64,000 nucleotides of DNA, from the NCBI GenBank assembly GCA_026391735.1, contig JAPLDL010000013.1, forward strand, positions 109,913 to 173,912, given 5' to 3'. The DNA comes from Bacteroidota bacterium. GTDB taxonomy: Bacteria > Bacteroidota > Bacteroidia > Bacteroidales > FEN-979. A program made the position numbers and the translations under genes. The notes below the pieces were generated by a model. That model was not told the DNA's origin, did not search any database, and saw only the letters and a list, made by a program, of their open reading frames with translations. Below are positions 17,940-31,546 of the stretch, piece after piece. Every line of letters starts with the position of its first letter. Within the stretch, counting starts at the first letter, position 1.

Positions 17940-18563
17940 ATGATGGATTTCGAGGGAGCAAAAAACTTTATAATTGAAAAACTCCGCAAGGAGCTTAATC
18001 CCGAATTTACCTATCACTGTATCGGCCATACACTCGACGTGCATGATGCAGTGATGAGGCTGATTATCTTGGAAGGCATACAGGAGAATGAAGCGAAGCT
18101 TATTGAGATAGCCTCCCTTTACCATGATTCAGGTATGCTGATCAGGTATAAAGATCATGAAACCGCATCAGCTGAACTGGCTCGCAAGTTTCTTCCGGAT
18201 TTCGGTTTTACTGAAACTGAAATTGGTATTATCAATAGTCTGATCATGGTCACACGTCTTCCGCAGAAAGCAAACACACTAGCCGAGCAGGTACTTTGTG
18301 ATGCCGACCTGGATTACCTGGGGCGAACTGACTTTTTCATTCATTCGTTCGAACTTCAGAATGAATGGAATCATTTCGGGATACGGAAAACCAACCTGAG
18401 CGACTGGCTTGATATCCAAATAAAATTTCTCAGCGAACATACGTATTTTACAAAATCAGCAACCGATTTACGGAATAATAAAAAAACAGAAAACCTTTAT
18501 GAAATAACAACCTTATGGCAACAAAAAAATCAAAAGAAACCAAGTACGACAGCGTCATCCTGA
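17940..18563 (+). CDS. HD-domain phosphohydrolase-like protein
   Basis: A 207-residue metal-dependent phosphohydrolase of the HD superfamily. It has the YHxxxH start (Tyr25, His26, His30), the HD dyad His62-Asp63 in LYHDSGM, and a later Asp in LCDADLDYLG. The substrate is unknown; relatives hydrolyse nucleotides or cyclic dinucleotides. The 3' end overlaps the start of the universal stress protein gene by 49 bp, in a different frame, so the two are likely co-expressed. Confidence 0.85.
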   Translation: MMDFEGAKNFIIEKLRKELNPEFTYHCIGHTLDVHDAVMRLIILEGIQENEAKLIEIASLYHDSGMLIRYKDHETASAELARKFLPDFGFTETEIGIINSLIMVTRLPQKANTLAEQVLCDADLDYLGRTDFFIHSFELQNEWNHFGIRKTNLSDWLDIQIKFLSEHTYFTKSATDLRNNKKTENLYEITTLWQQKNQKKPSTTASS

Positions 18564-19399
18564 TCCCAACCGATTTCTCGGAAGTCTGCGGAAATGCGGT
18601 TATCCATGGCATCCACCTTGCCCGTTTTCTCAAATACAAGGCAGTCATCCTCCATGTTATCAACAATGAAACCAAATCGGCCCTGAAGAAAAAGAATGTG
18701 GGGACCGATTACGTCGAGAAAAGGCTGAAGGAATATAAGTCATATTACGAGAAAAAGTATGATGTTGTTGTTGACACGATTGCGGAAGAAGGCAGTATTT
18801 TCAGCACTATCAACGAGGTTGCATCAAGGATTAAGGCCAACATGATGGTCCTGGGCACCCACGGCAAGAAAGGGCTCCAGCATGTTTTCGGGAGTTATGC
18901 CCTCCGGGTTGTGTCTGAATCTCCCGTTCCTGTTATTGTCGTTCAAAAAAGATCTTTCAAACAGGGTTACGAAAATATCGTGTTACCGGTTTCCAATGAT
19001 CTTGAATCCAGGCAAACAGTACAGTGGGTAAAAATAATGGCGAAACTCTTTCACTCGAAGATCCATATTTTTCAGGCTGTGGAAGCCGACAAAGGGCTTA
19101 ACAGCAGGCTTAAAATAATCACACGCCAGATCTCGGATGCCTTCAATGAAGAGAACATCAGCCATGAGATCACGTACGCCGAACCAAAAGGTGATTTTGC
19201 AAAGCAGTTGCTTTCTCATGCAGCCGTGAATCATACCGATATGATCATGATCATGACCAGGCCCAATATTGATGTTCCCGGTTTCAGCATGTCGTCATGG
19301 GATGAAAAACTGATGTTCAACGAGGCCCAGATCCCTGTAATGTGCATCAATCCTATTGAACTGGGATACTACTATTACGAGTGGATTCAGCTGGCCTGA
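18515..19399 (+). CDS. Tandem universal stress protein (UspA family)
   Basis: 294 residues with two Usp domains (about 10-150 and 155-285). The first has the ATP-binding signature G-x2-G-x9-G-S/T (GTHGKKG...GS), while the second lacks it and is probably degenerate. Usp proteins support survival under starvation and stress, often in anaerobes. The start ATG lies inside the end of the HD-protein gene, and the glycosyltransferase gene follows closely, suggesting one transcript. Confidence 0.9.
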   Translation: MATKKSKETKYDSVILIPTDFSEVCGNAVIHGIHLARFLKYKAVILHVINNETKSALKKKNVGTDYVEKRLKEYKSYYEKKYDVVVDTIAEEGSIFSTINEVASRIKANMMVLGTHGKKGLQHVFGSYALRVVSESPVPVIVVQKRSFKQGYENIVLPVSNDLESRQTVQWVKIMAKLFHSKIHIFQAVEADKGLNSRLKIITRQISDAFNEENISHEITYAEPKGDFAKQLLSHAAVNHTDMIMIMTRPNIDVPGFSMSSWDEKLMFNEAQIPVMCINPIELGYYYYEWIQLA

Positions 19400-19410
19400 G
19401 TATAAAACGA

Positions 19411-20940
19411 ATGAAGCTCCTTAAATACTGGGATGACCAGCCCCTTGCACTGATCATTTGGCTGGCTATTATATTCCGCCTCCTTGCAGCCATATTTGCC
19501 AAGGGTTGGGGGATGTTCGATGATCATTATATTACCATCGAATCGGCTCAGTCATGGGTTGACGGCTGCGATTATAACAACTGGCTTCCATGGAGCCAGG
19601 GTAATACAGGCCCTACCGGGCACAACCTGTTTTATCCCGGGATTAACTTTTTGTTTTTCTCTCTGATGAAAATTCTCCACGTCGATAATCCCCAGCTCAA
19701 GATGTTCTTCATGAGGATTGTTCTTGCTGCCTGGTCATTGATCACCGTCGGTTATGGATATAAGATCACCGAAGCTCTTGGCGGTAAACGGCCGGCCCGG
19801 CTTGCCGGCATCCTTCTTGCTTTATTCTGGTTCATGCCCTGGATGAGTGTTAGAAATCTTGTGGAGATGGTTTGCGTACCTTTTATTATTCTTGGGTTCT
19901 GGTTTATCACCCGGCCGGGAAGCAAGGAAAAACCATTGAAATCCTGGTTCATATCCGGGCTTTTCCTCGGACTGGCGACCGATATCCGCTTCCAGGCTGT
20001 GTTTTTTCCCCTGGGTTTAGGTCTCTGGCTGCTATTAACAGGAAATTTCAAATCACTGATTTCCCTGGCTGCAGGCTCTCTTCTGACCTTCAGCCTGGTC
20101 CAGGGGGGCATCGACCTCGTGATCTGGGGCAAACCTTTTATTGAGCTATACACTTATGCCACGTCTTCCCTTACAGAGATAAATGACTACATTAACCTTC
20201 CATGGTATAATTATTTTCTTGTTATCGGCGGAATGCTGATCCCCCCGGTAAGCATTTTCCTTTTCTGGGGATTTATCAGGAAATGGAGAACCTGCTTCTT
20301 TATCCTCTTGCCCATCCTGCTTTTCTTTGCTTTCCACTCATGGGTCCCGAACAAGCAGGAAAGGTTTATCATCCCAATGATTCCGTTATTTATCATTGTC
20401 GGCAGCATAGGATGGCAGGAATTCAGGGATAGCTCAAAATATTGGGCCAGCCATAAAACCTTCCTCCGTGCCTGCTGGATATTCTTCTGGATGATAAATT
20501 CCATAATGCTCCTGGTTTTTACCTTTACTTATTCCAAAAGGTCCATGGCCGAAAGCATGAGCTATCTTTCGAAATACCATGATATACGCTATATGACCGC
20601 TATTGACGGTGGAGCCAACCCTGAAATGTTCCCGAAATTTTACCTGGGCCAATGGCCGGTAATGGCTAATGAAAAAAACGGGGATCACAGCCTCGACAGT
20701 ATTCTGGCTTATTCACTCAGACGGGGAAATAATTCTGCGCCCCGGTTTATTCTCTTCACAAGTGACGGGGAGATAACCCCCCTGGTTATCAAATCCAGAA
20801 AGTACCTTCCTTTCATTGTTTATGAAACAACTATTGAGCCCGGATTTATTGATAAGCTTGTGCACAGGCTTAACCCTATAAACCGGAATAAAACTGTGTA
20901 TATTTACAGAAACACCGAATTTTTTCCTGAAAAGAAATAA
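19411..20940 (+). CDS. Polytopic membrane glycosyltransferase (GT22/GT39-like)
   Basis: About 509 residues with roughly ten membrane helices, typical of GT-C glycosyltransferases using polyprenyl-phosphate sugars. The first loop has an acidic motif near WGMFDDHYITIESAQSW, where GT-C enzymes keep catalytic Asp. The later NKQERFIIPMIPL resembles the HKExRF motif of GT22 mannosyltransferases. I chose ATG 19411, 11 bp after the upstream stop, rather than GTG 19381, which lies inside the preceding gene. Downstream genes (aminotransferase, DPM1-like transferase that would make the lipid-linked donor) fit a cell-surface glycan role. Confidence 0.82.
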   Translation: MKLLKYWDDQPLALIIWLAIIFRLLAAIFAKGWGMFDDHYITIESAQSWVDGCDYNNWLPWSQGNTGPTGHNLFYPGINFLFFSLMKILHVDNPQLKMFFMRIVLAAWSLITVGYGYKITEALGGKRPARLAGILLALFWFMPWMSVRNLVEMVCVPFIILGFWFITRPGSKEKPLKSWFISGLFLGLATDIRFQAVFFPLGLGLWLLLTGNFKSLISLAAGSLLTFSLVQGGIDLVIWGKPFIELYTYATSSLTEINDYINLPWYNYFLVIGGMLIPPVSIFLFWGFIRKWRTCFFILLPILLFFAFHSWVPNKQERFIIPMIPLFIIVGSIGWQEFRDSSKYWASHKTFLRACWIFFWMINSIMLLVFTFTYSKRSMAESMSYLSKYHDIRYMTAIDGGANPEMFPKFYLGQWPVMANEKNGDHSLDSILAYSLRRGNNSAPRFILFTSDGEITPLVIKSRKYLPFIVYETTIEPGFIDKLVHRLNPINRNKTVYIYRNTEFFPEKK

Positions 20941-20958
20941 TGCAGAGCGATTCTACCT

Positions 20959-22079
20959 ATGAATGAACAAAAGATTCAAATAGCAAAACCCTCTTTCCTG
21001 GGTAACGAGAAGAAATACGTTCTGGATGCACTGGAGTCGGGCTGGATCAGTTCTATTGGGCCTTATATCGACAGGTTTGAAAGGGAATTTGCCGCGTATC
21101 ATGGAGTAAAGCATGCCATAGCCACGCATAACGGGACTATCGCTCTTCATCTTGCACTTTCAGCATCGGGAATTCAGGCCGGGCATGAGGTGATCGTGCC
21201 CGACCTTACTTTTATTGCGACCTCAAATGCTGTAAGATATTGCAATGCTGTTCCCATTTTAACCGATGTTGATCCTGATGATTGGAATATCAGCCCTGAA
21301 TCCATCATGCATGCCATCAAGCCTGAGACCAAAGCCATTATTCCTGTTCACCTGTATGGAAACCCGGCCCGCATGACTGAGATTATGGAGATCGCCGGGA
21401 AACATAATCTGCTGGTGATCGAAGATTGTGCCGAAGCCACCGGGGCACTTCTCGGGAGCAGGAAAGTGGGGACATTCGGACATATCAGTTGCTTTAGTTT
21501 CTTCGGGAACAAGATCATGACTACAGGCGAGGGAGGGATGTGTGTCACAAATGACGACGAACTTGCCGAAAAGATGAGGATCCTGAGGGACCATGGGATG
21601 AACCGTAAAAAGAAATACTGGTACGATCAGCTGGGGTTCAATTACCGTATGACCAATATGCAGGCCGCAGTCGGACTGGCACAGCTTGAGCAACTCGATA
21701 CACTTCTATCATCCAGGGATGAAATCCTCAGGCGCTACAAAGAAAAACTGTCATCCTGTAAAGGAATCGTTTTCCAGCAAACCCATGGTAACCGTAATGT
21801 GAACTGGCTTGTTACAGTAAGGCTTAAAGGCATGAACTTCGAAACCAGGGATGTGGTGATAAGCGAGCTCAGCAGGCATAATATCGACAGCCGCCCGGTC
21901 TTCTACCCCATCCATTTTATGTCGTTCTATAAAGACCCTGTGTTCAGTCCGGCCGGAAACCCTAACAGCATTTCCATTGCGTCGGAAGGAATAAGCCTGC
22001 CTACGTATGTTGGCCTTGAAGAAGAAAAGATAGATTATATAGCACACTGCCTGATAAAGGCATACGAAAAATACTCAAC

Positions 22080-22083
<4 letters not shown>
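20959..22083 (+). CDS. DegT/DnrJ/EryC1-family sugar aminotransferase
   Basis: A PLP-dependent aminotransferase acting on nucleotide-linked keto-sugars (perosamine-synthetase-like). The 374 residues include the PLP-phosphate region THNGTIALHLAL, the acid pair in VIEDCAEATGA, and Schiff-base Lys185 in FFGNKIMTTGEGGM. It ends 4 bp inside the next gene (ATGA overlap), so it is translationally coupled to the GT2 gene. It probably supplies an amino sugar for surface polysaccharide. The exact sugar cannot be read from sequence. Confidence 0.92.
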
Positions 22084-25922
<3,839 letters not shown>

Positions 25923-25926
<4 letters not shown>

Positions 25927-27371
25927 ACTTGAGAACATCCCTGCCATATTTCATCCTCCTGGCTTTGCTTGCACTCCCGCTCATAGCCATGACCCAGTAT
26001 GATCCAAAGGAAATCTGCAGGCTCGATAACAACCATGTTATCTTCAGGCTTAACAGGAACTGGACCCCGGCCGAAAAGCAGAAAGTGATGAATCAATTTG
26101 ACCTTGACAGCGCCTTAATGGCCGAAGCCTTCAGCGGGAAACCGGAGATCCTGGTCAACAAAGTGAAGTGGTATGTAAAACAGCTTGGCAATAATATCGT
26201 GGAACTTTCCAAACCCATGGGAGGCGGCCTTTCACTTGAAAAGGGAGATATTTATATGCTTGACGACCGTTGGATCAATGCAGCCGGAGTGGAAGAAAGG
26301 GAATCATCTGCATTTGGAGTGAACATTTTTACACTTTATTCGGTGTTTACCTATCACGATGGTATTGCAAAATTTTATCTTCCTGAAAGAAAGTATGCCC
26401 GCAATGTATATATCGCAGGGAGCTTCAATAACTGGAGCACCATGCAAACCCCGATGATCCGCTGTGACTCCGGCTGGTTCATCACCCTGAGGCTGAAACC
26501 CGGAAAATATTCATATAAATATATAATTGACGGGAAGTGGAGCCCCGATCCATACAATAAATTAAGGGAAGATGACCTCCAGGGAGGAGAAAATTCAGTC
26601 GTTTTCTGTTACAACTACCGGTTTTTCCTGCAGTACGGCAAAGTTTCAAAGGAGGTTTTTGTTACCGGAAGCTTTAACAACTGGAATCCCCGTGAACTGA
26701 GGATGCACAGGATTCCCGGCGGGTGGGCCATCAACCTTTTCCTGAGAGAAGGAACACATGCCTATAAATTCGTCGTTGACGGTAACTGGATCCTCGACCC
26801 GGGGAATAATATCCAAAGACCTGATGGCAGCGGTCATGAGAACTCATTTCTGAGTATTGGCGATACCATGTTATTTATATTGAAAGGGAATTCCGCCATT
26901 AATCAGGTTAATGTGGCCGGTAATTTCAATGCATGGAACAGATCAGAATTATCTATGAAGAAGATCAAGGGCGGATGGCAGCTTCCGTATGTGCTGGCCC
27001 CCGGAAATTACGAGTATAAATTCATCCTGGACGGCCGCTGGATCACCGATCCCGATAATCCGTATACAACAGGTAAAGGAGCGGATTGCAATTCATTCAT
27101 TACCATAAAACCAAACCACCTGTTCAAACTTGAAGGGTATGCCGGTTCAAGGAAAGTCATCCTCACCGGCAGTTTCAATGGATGGAAAGAAGATGGGTAC
27201 GAAATGAAGATTAATGAAGATGGCACCTGGATATTTCCAATCTATCTGAAGCCAGGAAAACACACCTATAAATTCATTGTCGACGGGAAATGGATAGTCG
27301 ATCCAGCAAACGAGCAATGGGAAAAGAATGAATACGGTACAGGTAACTCCGTGCTGTGGATAGAGCCATGA
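25923..27371 (+). CDS. Exported protein with four AMPK/CBM48-like modules
   Basis: 482 residues with a signal peptide (about 1-24), an N-terminal domain of unknown type (25-150), then four tandem early-set carbohydrate-binding modules of the AMPK-beta/CBM48 kind (about 155-235, 238-325, 328-405, 408-482). Each has a G(S/N)FN(N/G/A)W motif, a W-x3-L/Y strand and the YKFIVDGKW strand. The conserved Trp and Lys needed for glycogen/maltosaccharide binding are present in several copies. No catalytic domain accompanies them. GTG start overlaps the upstream stop (GTGA). It probably binds alpha-glucan or acts as a scaffold at the envelope. Confidence 0.82.
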
Positions 27372-27399
27372 AAAAAGGGCTGCCAATCCCAGACAGCCC
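27371..27399 (-). terminator. Hairpin terminator for the DUF2807 gene
   Basis: On the minus strand GGGCTG pairs with CAGCCC across an 11-nt loop and is followed by TTTTTT. The hairpin lies 58 bp after the DUF2807 stop and directly abuts the stop of the convergent CBM48 gene. On the plus strand no T-run follows, so the terminator is directional. Confidence 0.7.
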
Positions 27400-27457
27400 G
27401 AAAAATCAACAATTGAATTTTTCTATCACTTTATCCCGTTATCACGCAAACCCTGTT

Positions 27458-28192
27458 CTAATCCTCATGCCTTATTGATCCTGCACCGGATACACTTTGA
27501 TTGATCACCGCAGGGTTTCCCTTGTAATGAATGCTGCCTGCTCCGGAGATCTCTGCATTGATCTTTTTGGTCACATGGATCTGGGCTTTACCTGCCCCAC
27601 TCATGTCAACGGTAAAATTTTCGCAAACCAGGTCGAACCCGTATATATCGCATGCTCCTGAAAGATCAGCTGTAACATCGGTGGCAGTACCTGTAAGTCT
27701 TAGTTTGCTTGCCCCACTGCAATTCAGGTCAAGTTTCTGTGCATTCACCTCCATCCTCACATCGGATGCACCGCTGGTATGAAGGCTGAAATCGGTGAGA
27801 TTCACCTTGCTTTCGGTCGTAATATCAACGGCTCCGCTGACCTCCACTTTTTTTAGATCTTTAAAAGTGATATACACTTTCAGGGCCGTCATATGGTTAA
27901 TAGGCTTTTTAGTATCTATCACCAGAGTTGAGCCATGCACTTCGGCACTAATAATAGGCTGCAGATTCTCATCGGCTTCAATAATTACTTCCTCAAGGCT
28001 TCCCTGCTTCAGGTAAACGTTAAAAGCGCCTGAAACCTCGATGCGATCAAAGGAGCTCACAACCCTGGTCTCCTTTATAACTTTACCGTCGCCCTGAACA
28101 CCGTTTATCATGTTACAGGCTGATGTAATCCCCGAAATGCTTGTGAAAAGTATCACGAACATGAACAGAGTCATAATTCTTTTTGTTTTCAT
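27458..28192 (-). CDS. DUF2807 head-GIN-domain exported protein
   Basis: 244 residues with an export signal (about 1-26) followed by a right-handed beta-helix-like DUF2807 domain. It shows the typical FDRIEVSGAFNVYLKQG start and many repeated SGA(G/S/C) turns (SGAVDI, SGASDV, SGAGKA, SGAGSI). The family has been called putative autotransporter adhesin, but no autotransporter domain is present. It is the last gene of an ECF sigma/anti-sigma group, suggesting envelope-stress or surface regulation. Confidence 0.87.
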   Translation of the reverse strand: MKTKRIMTLFMFVILFTSISGITSACNMINGVQGDGKVIKETRVVSSFDRIEVSGAFNVYLKQGSLEEVIIEADENLQPIISAEVHGSTLVIDTKKPINHMTALKVYITFKDLKKVEVSGAVDITTESKVNLTDFSLHTSGASDVRMEVNAQKLDLNCSGASKLRLTGTATDVTADLSGACDIYGFDLVCENFTVDMSGAGKAQIHVTKKINAEISGAGSIHYKGNPAVINQSVSGAGSIRHED

Positions 28193-28299
28193 GGTCTTTG
28201 ATTTTTTATTGGTCTGATTTATATTTGATTGACGGATTACGTTTTGGTTACAAAAAATCGTTATGATCCTGATGATTTATGGATCGTGATGACCATTAT

Positions 28300-29355
28300 C
28301 TATCGAAGAGACACGCTCCCGTAATCACTCTTCACTACTACGCTGGCTTTTGGCTTGGCATCCTTGCTGCCTACTACCCCCCTGAATTCAGAGGAAGTGG
28401 GTGTTACTGAACGAAAATTCAGGTTCGAATTGCTTTCAGGGAATCTGAGCTCACAATATTTCATGGTAGCATCCAGGTTGTATACTGCAGATTCGGGCAG
28501 GCGTATATCAACATCGGCATATTTGTTATTAATGCTGATACTTGTAAAATCGGGTCCCATGCTACGCACACTGCAGCTCCCATATTGTATGTCAATGTTC
28601 AGGCTCTGTTCAATCCGGTCAAAGTCCATATCAGAAAACTTCCCCCGACTATCAATGCTTGATGAATTTTTAATATCCACGGCACCACCCTCGAAACTGA
28701 TATTCAGTGCAATGATTTTATTTGCATTCAGGTTTGAGAATTTCGAATCCAGCCTCAGACTTCCTGCATAATCTATATCCAGGGTCGAATACTTAAGGTT
28801 CACCACGGCCCCCTTTATACTTCTGACCTTGGCTGAATTGCAGAACTTCAAATCAAGGAGGTTGTCAGAGTTATCCAGCTTATTCACGTCAAGGCTCCCG
28901 TAACTCAGGTTGATCCTGGTCTTGCCAGAGGCTTCATTGACGGTGATATCCCCGAATTTATTTGTAAGATCAAGACTCATGCTCACCGGCAGGGTAATGG
29001 TATAATCAACCTGGAACCTGTTCTTACCCGAAGTATTCATATCGTCGAGCACAGTTGTGGCTTCTACCAGTGAGGCTGTATTGCTAAAATTCACATTGAT
29101 CTTTTCCAGCATCTTAGCAGCGTTATTGTCGTTTGCAGCATCTACCACAACTTTGACTTCTATCCCCACCACATTCTTATCCCAGTTTGAACAATGTATT
29201 CCCCCGAATTTGTTGGAGACGGTAAGCTGGGCATCCTGGTTTACATTGAATTCTTTTTTTATGACCCGTGTATATTCATTGATACTCGCTCCTTTCATGC
29301 CGATTACAAGAAAGACCAGTAGTATGATGAAGGTTATTTTCAAGGAAGTTTTCAT
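28300..29355 (-). CDS. Exported DUF4097-like beta-repeat protein
   Basis: 351 residues with a signal peptide (about 1-23). A long series of beta strands follows in the DUF4097 style (LTVSNKFGGIH, LDLTNKFGDITVNEA, INLSYGSLDVNKL, VVKSDYGSVSLR). The repeated N-K-F-G-D/G-I and Y-G-S-L/V turns indicate a beta-helix. The function is unknown. It sits between the anti-sigma gene and the DUF2807 gene, all on the same strand, so it is probably part of the same regulon. Confidence 0.8.
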   Translation of the reverse strand: MKTSLKITFIILLVFLVIGMKGASINEYTRVIKKEFNVNQDAQLTVSNKFGGIHCSNWDKNVVGIEVKVVVDAANDNNAAKMLEKINVNFSNTASLVEATTVLDDMNTSGKNRFQVDYTITLPVSMSLDLTNKFGDITVNEASGKTRINLSYGSLDVNKLDNSDNLLDLKFCNSAKVRSIKGAVVNLKYSTLDIDYAGSLRLDSKFSNLNANKIIALNISFEGGAVDIKNSSSIDSRGKFSDMDFDRIEQSLNIDIQYGSCSVRSMGPDFTSISINNKYADVDIRLPESAVYNLDATMKYCELRFPESNSNLNFRSVTPTSSEFRGVVGSKDAKPKASVVVKSDYGSVSLR

Positions 29356-29372
29356 ATGCGGTATTTATAGGG

Positions 29373-29906
29373 TTAATGTTTGTTTAATTTGCTTACGATG
29401 TTGTTCATAATTCCCTCTTTCATCTGCTGGTTCTGGATAACAGCAGCCTGAAGGCGTTCGCAATTTGGATTCTCTGCCAGGGATTTCTTTAGATCGCTTG
29501 TGCTTTCATCCAGGGCTTTCATCTCTTTCAATGCATCCCCATTGATCTGGTCGGCCTGCAAAGGATCACTGGTGAGTTTGCGTACTTCTTTCATCTGAGC
29601 AAGGGCCCTTGCATCATAATATTGTATGGCATCATTGAACTCCGGAGATAGCAGCACATCTGAATTTTCTGCTGAGAATTTTTCCCTAATAGAACGTGTT
29701 GCAAGGTCGAAAACCGCAATGCTGCCTGTAATAATAACCAGGATGACAGCGGCAACCTTTAGCAGGCTGAACCTTGAAAAAGAGGTTCTGCCAGACTCAT
29801 CTCCTGTACCAAGCCGTTCGCGAAATCTCTCAAAATGACCGTCCAATGGCTCTATCCCGTCAAACTCTGCCCGATTCTCCTCGATTAATTTATCCAGATT
29901 GTTCAT
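29373..29906 (-). CDS. Putative anti-sigma factor, single-pass membrane protein
   Basis: 177 residues: a cytosolic N-terminus (1-47), one membrane helix (about 48-68, LKVAAVILVIITGSIAVF) and an extracytoplasmic helical part. It starts 2 bp after the stop of the ECF sigma gene, the usual arrangement for an anti-sigma factor. The N-terminal part is short and carries no zinc-binding HxxxCxxC motif, so it would be a non-zinc type. The role is inferred from position and topology. Confidence 0.65.
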   Translation of the reverse strand: MNNLDKLIEENRAEFDGIEPLDGHFERFRERLGTGDESGRTSFSRFSLLKVAAVILVIITGSIAVFDLATRSIREKFSAENSDVLLSPEFNDAIQYYDARALAQMKEVRKLTSDPLQADQINGDALKEMKALDESTSDLKKSLAENPNCERLQAAVIQNQQMKEGIMNNIVSKLNKH

Positions 29907-29908
29907 GA

Positions 29909-30511
29909 CTAATTGTATATGAAGCTTTTACGGTAATTATTTTCTTTCAGTATGGCAAGCAGTTTTTGCCTTGCCCTTGAATACCGGGTCCTCGAAAGCT
30001 GGTTGCTGATGTTCAGAATTCCTGATATTTCTTCATGGTCATATCCTTCAAGGAGGAAGAGGCTGATGATGACCCTGTATTCCTCCGGAAGTTCCCTGAT
30101 AGCCTTCATCACCTCCCCTGCCTGAAATCTGATCTCGGCTTCCTGGTTGTCCTCATTTTCGTCGGGCAGATCCACCACTCCCTCCTCAAATGAAACTGTA
30201 TCTTTAAACCTTCTCAAAGCATCAAGCGAATTATTGACTACAATTCGTTTCAGCCAGCTGCCAAAACTTCCCTCCCCTGTATAGCTCTCCAGCCTCTGGA
30301 AGGCATCCAGAAAAGATTCCTGCATGATATCTTCGGCTTCTGCTGTGTCATTTACTATCCTGAGGCTGGTATTAAACATGGCTTTATAATATAGCTTATA
30401 AATTTTAAACTGGGCGTTCCTGTCTCCGACGCGGCAGGCATCGATGAGGTCCTTATGAATATTTTCGTAACGGGTTTCCAAACTCCCAGCTTTAGCCAAT
30501 AGACTCGCCAA
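29909..30511 (-). CDS. ECF-type RNA polymerase sigma factor
   Basis: A 200-residue sigma-70 family factor with region 2 (about 25-95, including DIMQESFLDAFQRLESY) and region 4 (about 135-190, LPEEYRVIISLFLLEGYDHEEI plus the helix-turn-helix). No other sigma regions are present, as in ECF factors. It heads a four-gene series: sigma, membrane anti-sigma, DUF4097-like and DUF2807 proteins. It probably directs its own operon in response to an envelope signal. The signal is unknown. Confidence 0.92.
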   Translation of the reverse strand: MASLLAKAGSLETRYENIHKDLIDACRVGDRNAQFKIYKLYYKAMFNTSLRIVNDTAEAEDIMQESFLDAFQRLESYTGEGSFGSWLKRIVVNNSLDALRRFKDTVSFEEGVVDLPDENEDNQEAEIRFQAGEVMKAIRELPEEYRVIISLFLLEGYDHEEISGILNISNQLSRTRYSRARQKLLAILKENNYRKSFIYN

Positions 30512-30544
30512 GTTACTAAATGTTACAGTGAAGATTTAAAATTC

Positions 30545-30552
30545 TATTTTTG
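30545..30552 (+). promoter_or_regulatory. -7 element for the EamA transporter
   Basis: TATTTTTG matches TAnnTTTG and lies directly before the GTG start at 30559, so the transcript would be almost leaderless. The TTG at 30550 overlaps this box, which argues against it as a start. No -33 TTTG is seen. Confidence 0.4.
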
Positions 30553-30558
30553 CATCCG

Positions 30559-31449
30559 GTGAAAATCAATAAGATCCCGGTACATTTTTATGCACTGGCA
30601 GCCATGCTGTTCTGGGGCATGTCCTTTGTCTGGACATCCGGCCTGCTTGATTTTTTTCAACCTGTAACTATTATCTTTATCCGGTTGTTGATATCTTCGG
30701 CATTTCTGTTCCTGCTGATGATAGTTTCAGGAAGGTTTGAACGGATCCGGCGAGAAGACTTGTGGTTGCTTCTCGGAAGCGCAGTATTTAATCCATTCCT
30801 GTATTTTCTCGGCGAGAATTTCGGTGTTAAATTTACTTCTGCCACCGTTTCAAGTGTGATCATAGCGACCATACCGGTTTTCTCACCTATCATAGCCTGG
30901 CTAACTTTCCATGAAAAAATCTCCAGGCTGAATATTTTTGGCATCTTCGTTTCTTTCAGCGGGGTGGCGATCATGCTGGCCTCACGCGATCTCTCTTTCT
31001 CAGGGGAAGGTAAAGGGGTACTTGCGCTTTTCGGAGCAGTGATGTCTGCACTTGTCTTTTCGGTATTCCTTAAGAAACTCACTCAAAAATATTCGCCAGT
31101 GACCCTCGTGGCCTGGCAAAACATTATCGGAGCACTGCTGTTTCTCCCATTATTCCTGATATTTGAGAGAAACGGGATAAAAGGAGTCCGCTTTAATTAT
31201 AATATTATTTCATCCTTCCTCTTCCTGTCGGTTTTTGCCTCTTCCCTCGCTTTCGTTTTCTTTGCCAAAACAGTGAAAGAGATCGGCATCAGCAAGGCCA
31301 ACATATATTCAAACCTGATCCCTGTCTTCACAGCTTTTTTTTCATTTTTTCTCATCTCCGAACCATTTACAGCCCAAAAGATTGCAGGAATGATTCTGGT
31401 CATCGGCGGGGTTTATCTTTCAGAAAGGAACAAACCCCGGTCTTCCTGA
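30559..31449 (+). CDS. EamA/DMT-family transporter
   Basis: About 296 residues with ten predicted membrane helices in two EamA repeats (about 10-140 and 150-292), as in drug/metabolite exporters. It contains the family turn ALLFWGMSFVW-like segment near the N-terminus. The substrate cannot be read from sequence. GTG at 30559 (MKINKIPVHF) was chosen because the alternative TTG overlaps the -7 box. A repeat begins at the base after its stop codon. Confidence 0.85.
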   Translation: MKINKIPVHFYALAAMLFWGMSFVWTSGLLDFFQPVTIIFIRLLISSAFLFLLMIVSGRFERIRREDLWLLLGSAVFNPFLYFLGENFGVKFTSATVSSVIIATIPVFSPIIAWLTFHEKISRLNIFGIFVSFSGVAIMLASRDLSFSGEGKGVLALFGAVMSALVFSVFLKKLTQKYSPVTLVAWQNIIGALLFLPLFLIFERNGIKGVRFNYNIISSFLFLSVFASSLAFVFFAKTVKEIGISKANIYSNLIPVFTAFFSFFLISEPFTAQKIAGMILVIGGVYLSERNKPRSS

Positions 31450-31505
31450 TTTCGTTACTTCGCTATTTCGTTATTTCGCTACTTCAATACATCGATATTT
31501 CGCTT
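31450..31505. repeat. 8-nt word repeat (YTTCGYTA family)
   Basis: Seven exact 8-nt units: TTTCGTTA, CTTCGCTA, TTTCGTTA, TTTCGCTA, CTTCAATA, CATCGATA, TTTCGCTT. It begins at the base after the EamA stop codon and ends at the -7 box of hydG. Confidence 0.8.
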
Positions 31506-31512
31506 ACCTTTG
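31505..31512 (+). promoter_or_regulatory. -7 element for hydG
   Basis: TACCTTTG matches TAnnTTTG, 34 bp before the hydG start. Its first base is the last base of the 8-nt repeat, so the repeat occupies the position of the -33 region. Confidence 0.5.
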
Positions 31513-31546
31513 TCATACGGAATCAACTACCGTTAAACTGCCGGAA

